64,000 bases of DNA from Oscillospiraceae bacterium. GTDB taxonomy: Bacteria; Bacillota; Clostridia; Oscillospirales; Oscillospiraceae. The stretch's first letter is position 1. Every line of letters begins with the position of its first letter. The notes under the pieces were generated by a model. The model was not told where the DNA came from. It was given only the letters and a program-made list of their open reading frames with translations, and did no database searches. The DNA lies in NCBI GenBank assembly GCA_015068325.1, contig SVKQ01000008.1:1-64000 (forward strand), given 5' to 3'. Shown piece by piece: positions 10,301 through 16,301 of the stretch. The translations under genes and the position numbers were made by a program.

Positions 10301-10978
10301 GAAGAAGATATCGCCGTTCTCGTGGCTGCCGCGCATATGGGGATGCTCGGGGTTCAGCGCGTGGGCGCGGAACTCGGCCACGGCATCCATGTCGCACATG
10401 TCCTTGAGGTCCTCATAGTCCCACACGGCGATCTTCTGGATCTCGTGGCTGGTGCGGAAGCCGTCGAAGAAGTTGATGAAGGGCACCTTGCCGCTGAGGG
10501 CAGCCAGATGGGCCACGGGCGCCAGGTCCATGACCTCCTGCACATTGCCCTCGCACAGCATGGCAAAGCCAGTCTGGCGGCAGGCCATGACGTCGGAGTG
10601 GTCGCCGAAGATGTTCAGCGCATGGGTGGACACCGTGCGGGCACTGACGTGGAACACACAGGGCAGCTGCTCGGCGGCGATCTTGTACATATTGGGGATC
10701 ATCAGCAGCAGGCCCTGGGACGCGGTATAGGTAGTGGTCAGAGCGCCTGCGCCCAGACTGCCGTGCACCGTGCCGGCGGCGCCGGCCTCAGACTGCATCT
10801 CCACCACCTTGACCCGGGTGCCGAAAATGTTCTTCAGACCGTTGGCACTCCACTGGTCGACAAAATCGGCCATGGGGCTGGACGGTGTGATGGGGTAGAT
10901 GGCAGCCACCTCGGAGAACGCATAGCTGACATGCGCCGCGGCGTTGTTGCCATCCATGGACTTCATCTTTCTTACCAT
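7313..10978 (-). CDS. nifJ: pyruvate:ferredoxin (flavodoxin) oxidoreductase, single-chain
   Basis: A 1221-residue homodimer-type PFOR, slightly longer than the usual 1170-1190. It converts pyruvate and CoA to acetyl-CoA and CO2 and reduces ferredoxin in the cytoplasm. Domains in order: N-terminal pyrimidine-binding domain (YPITPSSPMAD), transketolase-like domain II, gamma domain, a two-cluster ferredoxin domain (CIQCNQC...CP near 695 and CMGCGVC...CP near 752), the proximal-cluster motif CAGC, and the TPP motif GDGWAYDIGYGG near 1012, followed by SNTGGQASKAS. Start placed at 10978, where AAGGAGG stands 11 nt upstream; a longer open frame upstream lacks homology. It is monocistronic between its own promoter and terminator. 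Confidence 0.97.
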   Translation of the reverse strand: MVRKMKSMDGNNAAAHVSYAFSEVAAIYPITPSSPMADFVDQWSANGLKNIFGTRVKVVEMQSEAGAAGTVHGSLGAGALTTTYTASQGLLLMIPNMYKIAAEQLPCVFHVSARTVSTHALNIFGDHSDVMACRQTGFAMLCEGNVQEVMDLAPVAHLAALSGKVPFINFFDGFRTSHEIQKIAVWDYEDLKDMCDMDAVAEFRAHALNPEHPHMRGSHENGDIFFQHREACNQYYEALPAVVEKYMGKINEKLGTDYQLFNYYGAPDADRVIVTMGSICDVAEEVIDYLNAHGEKVGLVKVRLYRPFCPDKLIAAIPTTAKRIAVLDRTKEPGAMGEPLYQDVVTALANAGMNDVAVIGGRYGLGSKDTPPSSVFAVYDELKRPEMKRQFTIGIVDDVTNLSLPEDKNCPNTAAEGTIECKFWGLGGDGTVGANKNSIKIIGDHTDKYVQAYFQYDSKKTGGVTISHLRFGDKPIRSPYYINKADFVACHNPSYVTKGFKMVQDVKPGGVYMINCQWDLPELEHHMDAASKRYIARNNIQLYTINAIDLALEIGMGKRNNTILQSAFFTLAKVMPQEEAIGYMKEAAKKSYLKKGQDIVDMNYKAIDLGATAFKKIDVPAAWADIGDDKAPAEREGKPELVKMVGAILDPVGKMDGDSLPVSAFVDHVDGQFELGASAYEKRGVAVSVPTWDSTKCIQCNQCAYVCPHATIRPYALTEAEAAAAPEAAKIVDVKAGKGKGVYKFTMAVSPLDCMGCGVCVGVCPVNALSMVPQEGELPQQDVFNYCEAKVSEKKDMQDNTVKGSQFRKPLLEFSGSCAGCAETSYARLVTQLFGDRMYVSNATGCSSIWGGPAATSPYTTNKEGKGPAWINSLFEDNAEHGLGLQIGQQKIRDDLAAKTRELIAQPQTRPELKEAAQKWLDTMDDGAANSAATDEYVKALMACISTIDETIGFFGSDTARELFGADTAAEKLAHAQAVKAAGGQFCDCSACSLVAQILDKKDYLRKKSVWIFGGDGWAYDIGYGGLDHVIASKQDVNIFVFDTEVYSNTGGQASKASNIGQVAQFAAAGKEVKKKSLAEIAMQYGYVYVAQVAMGANPAQTIKAITEAEAYPGPSLIIGYSPCEMHSIKGGMVNCQKEMKRAVDCGYWNLFRYNPAADKKFTLDSKAPAGGYQEFLMNEARYSRLTREFPERAGELFERNEAEAKTRYDHLLKLVEMYNG

Positions 10979-11036
10979 GAATGAATAGACCTCCTTCGTT
11001 ATCTGCATTCCGATTCCGGAACTTTGGGCATTGTTT

Positions 11037-11065
11037 ATCCTATCACAATCCTCTCCGGCTGTAAA
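11037..11065 (-). promoter_or_regulatory. promoter of nifJ
   Basis: Read on the minus strand: TTTACA (11065-11060), 17-bp spacer, TAGGAT (11042-11037). It gives a leader of about 55 nt ending in the AAGGAGG site of nifJ. Confidence 0.55.
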
Positions 11066-11242
11066 CGGCGTTTTTTGGCTTTTTCGCTGTTTTGAGGCTT
11101 TTTCTTCCCTGTGAACAAATTTTCTCGCCGCCCTTTGGACATGTTTACGACGGCCCGTCGACACGGCGGCGGCAGAAGCGACTCAAAAGCGCTGCGGCCG
11201 CCATATTTTTTTCGGAAAAACATTCCATCGGCCTCCTTTTTA

Positions 11243-11251
11243 TGGTATGAT
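11243..11251 (+). promoter_or_regulatory. extended -10 promoter element for comM
   Basis: TGG followed by TATGAT, 38 bp upstream of the comM start. There is no good -35, but an extended -10 can work without one. Confidence 0.4.
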
Positions 11252-11288
11252 ACGATTTAACAGACAGGTCGAAGGGAGTGGGGAAACC

Positions 11289-12803
11289 ATGGTGGTAACG
11301 GTGCGCTCGCTGGGACTCAGCGGCATCAGCGGCTACGAGGTCAGCGCGGAGTGCTTCCTCTCCGGCGGCCTGCCCTCCTTCGACATGGTGGGCCTGCCCG
11401 ACGCCGCCGTGCGGGAGGCCCGGGACCGGGTCCGCGCCGCCATCAAGAACTGCGGCGCCAAATTCCCCGTCAGCCGTATCACCGTCAACCTGGCACCTGC
11501 CCGCCTGCGGAAGGAGGGCACGCTCTACGATCTGCCCATCTTCCTGGGTATTCTGGCCGCCTCTGACGAGCTACAATCGCTGCCGGAGGACGCCGCCTTT
11601 CTGGGCGAGCTGAGTCTGACCGGTGCGCTGCGCCCGGTGACGGGCGTGCTGCCCATGGCGCTGTACGCCGCCCGCAGCGGTATCCGGACGCTGTACGTGC
11701 CGGCGGAAAATGCCGCCGAAGCCACTCTGGCCGGCGGGATCACCGTGTACGGCGTGCGCGACGCGGCCCAGCTAGTGCGCCATCTGCGCGGCGAAGAGCT
11801 CATGGAGCCCGCACCGGTGTGGCAGAGTACCGCCGAGCCGGGCCGGCTACCCGACATGGCCGACGTAATGGGTCAGGAAAACGTGAAGCGGGCGTTGGAG
11901 ATCGCCGCCGCTGGCGGCCACAACGTGCTGCTGATCGGTTCTCCCGGCTCCGGCAAGTCCATGCTGGCCCGACGCCTGCCCTCCATCCTGCCGGATATGA
12001 CCCACGACGAGTCCATGCAAACCACGGAGATCTACTCAGTGGCCGGTCTAACGGAGGCCCGCTCACCTCTGGTCACCCACCGCCCCTTCCGCTCGCCCCA
12101 CCACACCGCCTCGCCGGTGTCCCTGTCCGGCGGCGGCACGGTGCCACGGCCCGGCGAGATCTCGCTGGCCCACAACGGCATCCTGTTTCTGGATGAGCTG
12201 CCGGAATTTGACAAGTCGGCGCTGGAGACACTGCGCCAGCCTCTGGAGGACGGCGTGGTCACCATCACCCGGGCCTCGGGCTCCCTGACGCTGCCCAGCC
12301 GCTTCATGCTGGTGTGCGCCATGAATCCCTGCCGCTGCGGCTGGTACGGCCACCCCTCCGGACGCTGCACCTGCTCGGAGAGCCAGGTGCAGAGCTATAT
12401 GCGCCGCATTTCCGGTCCCCTGCTGGACCGCATCGACATGCACATCGAGGTTCCCAGCGTGGAATACGACGCTATGCGCCGCCGGGAACAGCCGGAAAAC
12501 TCCGCCGCCATCCGGCAGCGGGTCAACACCGCCCGGAACATACAGAAGACCCGCTTTACCGGCACCGGCGTCAGCTGCAACGCCTATATGACCCCCGCCA
12601 TGATCGGGCAGTTCTGCGCCCTCGACGAGGCGGGCGAGCGCCTGATGCGTGGCGCCTTTGACCGGCTGGGACTCACCGGCCGCAGCCACGACCGCATTCT
12701 GCGCATGGCCCGCACCATCGCCGACCTGGAGGACAGCGCCCACATCCAGGCCGCCCATTTGGCTGAGGCCATCCAGTACCGCAGCAGCAGTATTCTAAAG
12801 TAA
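11289..12803 (+). CDS. comM: YifB/ComM-family Mg-chelatase-like AAA+ ATPase
   Basis: A 504-residue protein. The N-terminal region (SGYEVSAECFLSGGLPSFDMVGLPD) is the ComM/YifB Lon-like ChlI domain; then the AAA+ module has Walker A GSPGSGKS (about residues 217-224), Walker B ILFLDELPEF, and the Mg-chelatase C-terminal domain with the MNPCRCGWYGH and CTCSE cysteine motif. ComM of Gammaproteobacteria is a helicase promoting branch migration during natural transformation; Firmicute members are little studied. Start 11289 chosen because GAAGGGAGTGGGG precedes it; upstream in-frame residues do not resemble the family. A tiny ORF, thiI and cinA follow closely, likely as one transcript. Confidence 0.93.
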   Translation: MVVTVRSLGLSGISGYEVSAECFLSGGLPSFDMVGLPDAAVREARDRVRAAIKNCGAKFPVSRITVNLAPARLRKEGTLYDLPIFLGILAASDELQSLPEDAAFLGELSLTGALRPVTGVLPMALYAARSGIRTLYVPAENAAEATLAGGITVYGVRDAAQLVRHLRGEELMEPAPVWQSTAEPGRLPDMADVMGQENVKRALEIAAAGGHNVLLIGSPGSGKSMLARRLPSILPDMTHDESMQTTEIYSVAGLTEARSPLVTHRPFRSPHHTASPVSLSGGGTVPRPGEISLAHNGILFLDELPEFDKSALETLRQPLEDGVVTITRASGSLTLPSRFMLVCAMNPCRCGWYGHPSGRCTCSESQVQSYMRRISGPLLDRIDMHIEVPSVEYDAMRRREQPENSAAIRQRVNTARNIQKTRFTGTGVSCNAYMTPAMIGQFCALDEAGERLMRGAFDRLGLTGRSHDRILRMARTIADLEDSAHIQAAHLAEAIQYRSSSILK

Positions 12804-12831
12804 TCTGACAGCAATACAGGAGGAATCCCTT

Positions 12832-12930
12832 ATGAAAAAAGCACTGTTCGTCGTATCCTGCACACTGCTCGGCGTAGCCGCGGGCAACTTCGTGCTGTCC
12901 CTGCTGTCGCTGCTGAAAAAGGAGCAGTGA
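12832..12930 (+). CDS. 32-residue putative single-span membrane microprotein
   Basis: Reads ATG to TGA in 33 codons. The product starts MKK, has a hydrophobic run (ALFVVSCTLLGVAAG, then FVLSLLSLL) and ends KKEQ, so one short membrane span or a signal-like helix is likely. A strong CAGGAGGAA ribosome site lies 7-8 nt upstream, and the ORF lies between comM and thiI on the same strand, 28 bp after the comM stop. No family is recognised. The good ribosome site and hydrophobic, charged-end composition support it being translated. It could also be a leader for coupling translation to thiI. Confidence 0.55.
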   Translation: MKKALFVVSCTLLGVAAGNFVLSLLSLLKKEQ

Positions 12931-12971
12931 ACCGGTACGGCCGGCAATATATCGAGATCAGGAGAGTATCC

Positions 12972-14144
12972 ATGCACGAGATCATTTTGTGCAAGCTGGG
13001 TGAGGTGGTCCTAAAGGGACTGAACCGCCACAGCTTCGAAGCCAAGCTCATGAGCAACATCCGCCGGCGCGTGACCCCCTTCGGCCGGTTCCGGATCTAC
13101 TCACGCCAGAGCACCATCTACGTGGAGCCGGTGGAGGAGGGTTGCGACATCACCGCCGCCTACGCCGCCTGCCGCCAAGTGTTCGGTGTAATCGCCATCG
13201 CCCGGGCCATGCCCTGCAGCAAGAGCGTAGAGGCCATCTTGGAGAACGCCCGCACCTATCTGGGCGACGCGCTGCGGGCGGCGGCGTCCTTCAAGGTGGA
13301 GACCCGCCGGGCCGACAAGAGCTTCCCTATGGGCTCCATTCAGGTGAGCCAGTGGGTGGGCGGCGCCCTGCAGGACGCCTTTCCTCACCTGAAGGTAGAC
13401 GTACACCACCCGGAGCTGACGGTATATGTGGAGATCCGCGAGGACGCGGCCTACGTCCACGCACCCCCCGAGAGCGCCGCCGGCGGCCTGCCCGTGGGCA
13501 TGGGCGGCCACGCCGTGAGCCTGCTCTCCGGCGGCATCGACTCCCCCGTGGCCTCCTACATGATCGCCAAGCGCGGCGTCCAGCTGGAGATGGTACACTT
13601 CGTCTCGCCCCCCTATACCAGCCAGGCGGCCCGGGACAAGGTGCTGCAGCTGGCCCGGGAGCTGACCCCCTGGACGGGGCGGCTGGCCGTGCATATCATC
13701 CCCTTTACCGAGATCCAGGAGGAGATCCGCCGCAGCTGTCCGGAGGACCACTTCACGCTGATCATGCGGCGCTTCATGATGCGTCTGGCCGACATGTTGG
13801 CCAGAGAGCTGCGCTGCAAGGCGCTGGTCACCGGCGAAAACTTGGGCCAGGTGGCCAGCCAGACCATGGACGCCCTGCGGGTCACCGGCGAGGTCACCGA
13901 CCTGCCGGTGCTGCGGCCCCTGATCGGCATGGACAAGGAGGAGATCGTCCGTCTGGCCCGCCGCGTGGGCACCTTCGACACCTCCATCCTGCCCTATGAG
14001 GACTGCTGCACCGTGTTCACGCCCCGCCACCCCAAGACCAAGCCCAACCCGGAGGAGGTGCGGGAGATCGAATCCGTGCTGGACGTGGAGGGTCTGTGCA
14101 GCCGGGCCATGGCGAGCCGGGAGATGATCCGCATCCACCCGTAA
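12972..14144 (+). CDS. thiI: tRNA 4-thiouridine synthase ThiI (without rhodanese domain)
   Basis: A 390-residue protein: N-terminal ferredoxin-like and THUMP domains (roughly residues 1-165), then the PP-loop ATP pyrophosphatase domain with LLSGGIDSPVAS (about 183-194) and MVHFVSPPYTS. ThiI adenylates U8 of tRNA and exchanges it for sulfur. The C-terminal rhodanese domain of E. coli ThiI is absent, as in most Firmicutes, where a dedicated cysteine desulfurase delivers sulfur directly. Start at 12972 (MHEIILCKLGEVVLKG matches the family N-terminus) after GGAGAG; the longer upstream frame overlaps the microprotein. cinA follows 67 bp later. Confidence 0.95.
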   Translation: MHEIILCKLGEVVLKGLNRHSFEAKLMSNIRRRVTPFGRFRIYSRQSTIYVEPVEEGCDITAAYAACRQVFGVIAIARAMPCSKSVEAILENARTYLGDALRAAASFKVETRRADKSFPMGSIQVSQWVGGALQDAFPHLKVDVHHPELTVYVEIREDAAYVHAPPESAAGGLPVGMGGHAVSLLSGGIDSPVASYMIAKRGVQLEMVHFVSPPYTSQAARDKVLQLARELTPWTGRLAVHIIPFTEIQEEIRRSCPEDHFTLIMRRFMMRLADMLARELRCKALVTGENLGQVASQTMDALRVTGEVTDLPVLRPLIGMDKEEIVRLARRVGTFDTSILPYEDCCTVFTPRHPKTKPNPEEVREIESVLDVEGLCSRAMASREMIRIHP

Positions 14145-14211
14145 GCACACCGCCCTCCGGCGCGTATCCAATATCCACTTCAATATATTCATATAAAGGA
14201 GCTGACCCTGT

Positions 14212-15462
14212 ATGTCCTACCGCGCGGAGCTGATCGCCGTGGGCACGGAGCTGCTGCTGGGCAACGTAGCCAATACCGACGCCCAGTTCATCTCTGAAAA
14301 GCTGGCCACCGTGGGCGTGAACGTTCTGTACCACACCGCTGTGGGGGATAACCCTGAGCGGCTCATCTCCGTCATCGACGTCGCCCGTCGCCGGGCCGAC
14401 CTGCTGATCTTCACCGGCGGGTTGGGGCCCACCTATGACGACCTGACCAAAGGCGTTGTCTGCCGCGCCTTAGGCGTGGAGCTGGTGTTCCACCCGGAGA
14501 TCGTGGAGGAGATCCAGCATTATTTCGACACCGTGTTTCGCCGGGAGATGCCGGAGTGCAACCTCCAGCAGGCCTATCAGCCCGCCGGCTGCACCATTTT
14601 CCACAACCCGGTGGGCACCGCCCCCGGCTGCATTTTCGAGAAGGACGGCGTCACCGTGGTGATGCTGCCCGGCGTGCCACGGGAGTGCGAGTATCTGACC
14701 GAGCACGCGCTGATCCCCTGGCTGCGGGAAAAGCACGACGGCGTCATCCTCTCCCACGACTTGCGAATCTTCGGTCTGACGGAGCCCCAGGTGCAGGAGC
14801 GGTTGGCCGACCTGATGAACGAGGCGGTGAATCCCTCTCTGGCGCCCTACGCCAAAACCGGCGAGGTGATGCTGCGGCTCACCGCCAAAGCCGATACAGC
14901 CGAGGCCTGCGAGGAGCTGATGGCCCCTCTGTTCTGGGACACACGGGCCCGTCTGGGCGAGTTCCTCTACGGTGTGGATGTGGACAGTCTGGAGCAGCGG
15001 GTGCTGCAGCTGATGACCGAGCGGGGGCTGACGCTGTCCGCTGCGGAGAGCTGCACCGGCGGTCTGTTCGCCAAGCGCATCACCGATCTGCCCGGCGCCT
15101 CCGCCGTCTTTTTGGGCGGCGTGGTTTCCTACACCAACAGCGTTAAGGCCGGTGCGTTGGGTGTGGCGGAATCGCTGCTGGCAGAACACGGCGCGGTGTC
15201 GGCGCCTGTGGCACGGGCCATGGCCGAGGGTGTCCGCACGCTGACCGGTAGCGACCTGGCCGTGTCCGTCACCGGTGTGGCCGGCCCCGACCGGGACGAC
15301 CGCGGCAACGAGGTAGGCACTGTGTTCGTGGCCCTGGCCTCAGCAGAGGACACCGTCGTCCGGCAGCTGGATCTGGGCACGGGTCGCGGCCGCGTGCGTA
15401 CCGCCGCTGCCCACCACGCCTTTGACATGATCCGCCGCTATCTCACCGGCCTGCCCCTATAA
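14212..15462 (+). CDS. cinA: CinA-family protein (molybdopterin-binding domain plus nicotinamide-nucleotide amidase-like domain)
   Basis: A 416-residue two-domain protein. Residues about 4-170 form a MoCF-biosynthesis-like domain (AVGTELLLGNVANTDAQFI, FTGGLGPTYDDLTK, VVMLPGVPRE). Residues about 255-410 form the CinA C-terminal domain with AAESCTGGLFAKRITD and VTGVAGPDRD. Family members act as ADP-ribose pyrophosphatase and nicotinamide mononucleotide deamidase in NAD salvage; in streptococci cinA is co-expressed with recA in competence. AAAGGAG lies upstream of the start. It follows thiI and precedes a small membrane protein on the same strand. Confidence 0.95.
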   Translation: MSYRAELIAVGTELLLGNVANTDAQFISEKLATVGVNVLYHTAVGDNPERLISVIDVARRRADLLIFTGGLGPTYDDLTKGVVCRALGVELVFHPEIVEEIQHYFDTVFRREMPECNLQQAYQPAGCTIFHNPVGTAPGCIFEKDGVTVVMLPGVPRECEYLTEHALIPWLREKHDGVILSHDLRIFGLTEPQVQERLADLMNEAVNPSLAPYAKTGEVMLRLTAKADTAEACEELMAPLFWDTRARLGEFLYGVDVDSLEQRVLQLMTERGLTLSAAESCTGGLFAKRITDLPGASAVFLGGVVSYTNSVKAGALGVAESLLAEHGAVSAPVARAMAEGVRTLTGSDLAVSVTGVAGPDRDDRGNEVGTVFVALASAEDTVVRQLDLGTGRGRVRTAAAHHAFDMIRRYLTGLPL

Positions 15463-15486
15463 ACAGACAGAAGGAGACTGGATCAC

Positions 15487-15942
15487 ATGGCTAAGAAAAA
15501 CGGATTTTACGACCCCAACGATTACGACCAGCGGCTGGAGAATATCCGCAAGGCCAAGGGCAACCCCAATAAAAACGTGCACCGGAAAAAGAACGGCTCC
15601 AACTACGGCGGCGTCGCCAACGCCCCTGCGGCAGACCGCCGGGCGGCTGCCAAACAGGAGGAGAAGATGAGCCCTACTGTCAAGGCCTCCCTGTACGCCA
15701 TGCTGGCTCTTCTGCTGGTGGTGATGGTCCTGCAGGCCTTCGTCTTCCGGAACAACTACATCATGACCCAGGCATCGACCATGGTGATCGGTCTGATCTG
15801 CCTGTTCCTGGCCTACATCAACCGCTACCAGCGCAAAAAAACCGGCACCTTCCAGACCGTTATGACGGTGGTACTGGCCGGGCTGGGGCTTCTCTACGCT
15901 CTCGCCGGCCTGCTGGGTCTTCTGAAGGCCTTCGGCCTGTAA
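15487..15942 (+). CDS. small basic-N-terminus membrane protein, function unknown
   Basis: A 151-residue protein. The first 60 residues are hydrophilic and rich in Lys, Asn and Arg (MAKKNGFYDPNDYDQRLENI), followed by three hydrophobic segments (about residues 66-86, 94-110 and 120-148). The charged N-terminus would lie in the cytoplasm. It begins 24 bp after cinA with AGAAGGAG upstream, so it is probably the last gene of the comM-thiI-cinA unit. No enzyme motif is visible and I do not recognise a family with a known role. Confidence 0.75.
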   Translation: MAKKNGFYDPNDYDQRLENIRKAKGNPNKNVHRKKNGSNYGGVANAPAADRRAAAKQEEKMSPTVKASLYAMLALLLVVMVLQAFVFRNNYIMTQASTMVIGLICLFLAYINRYQRKKTGTFQTVMTVVLAGLGLLYALAGLLGLLKAFGL

Positions 15943-15949
15943 TTTCCCG

Positions 15950-15978
15950 TTGACAAATCCGGAGAAAATGGGTAAGAT
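15950..15978 (+). promoter_or_regulatory. ileS promoter
   Basis: TTGACA (15950-15955), 17-bp spacer, TAAGAT (15973-15978). It begins 7 bp after the stop of the upstream gene and drives the T-box leader. Confidence 0.8.
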
Positions 15979-15984
15979 AGGCAT

Positions 15985-16266
15985 GCTGTGATAACAAAAC
16001 GCGATGATGGGGACCAGTAGCGAAACGTCAACGGTGCTGAGAGAGCCGCCGGTTTGGTGCAAGGCGGAGACCGAACGCAGGCGAATATCACCCCGGAGCG
16101 GCCCGGCTGAACACATCCAGTAGGCTGGGACGGAGGAGGGCCGATATCTCCCCTCATCCCGCCTGCGGGCGGGGCCCGAGCGGCCGCATATGCGGCAACG
16201 AGAGTGGTACCGCAGAGGACGCTGTGCGCCTTTGTCTCTCAAAAAGAGAGGCAAAGGCGCTTTTTA
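15985..16266 (+). promoter_or_regulatory. T-box riboswitch (isoleucine) controlling ileS
   Basis: The leader contains the stem I region with AGAGAGCC and GGTGCAAGGCGG-like elements, a specifier loop where GAATATCACC presents the isoleucine codon ATC at 16087-16089, and the conserved T-box sequence GAGTGGTACCGC (16202-16213), followed by the terminator stem 16226-16240 / 16246-16260 and a T-run. Uncharged tRNA-Ile should pair with the specifier and, by its 3' end, with the T-box bulge, favouring antitermination and ileS expression when charged tRNA-Ile is scarce. Confidence 0.92.
16226..16266 (+). terminator. regulated terminator of the ileS T-box
   Basis: A 15-bp stem with one wobble (16226-16240 with 16246-16260), AAAAA loop, then TTTTTA. 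It competes with the antiterminator that includes the T-box at 16202-16213. Confidence 0.9.
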
Positions 16267-16301
16267 TCTTTTTCAACACCCTATTCATACAGGAGGATCA
16301 C

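Larger units (their letters stand above)
10979..11288. other. divergent intergenic region between nifJ and comM (310 bp)
   Basis: The region holds the minus-strand nifJ promoter (11037-11065) and, near 11243-11251, an extended -10 (TGGTATGAT) for the plus-strand comM unit. The middle (about 11070-11220) is T-rich on one side and GC-rich on the other. No convincing gene or repeat was seen there. Confidence 0.6.

Noticed and set aside
7598-10984. An 1128-codon plus-strand ORF antisense to nifJ
   Set aside because: Product is repetitive and rich in His, Leu, Gly, Ala and Val with no domain. It is the shadow of the GC-rich nifJ coding frame, whose product is a complete PFOR.
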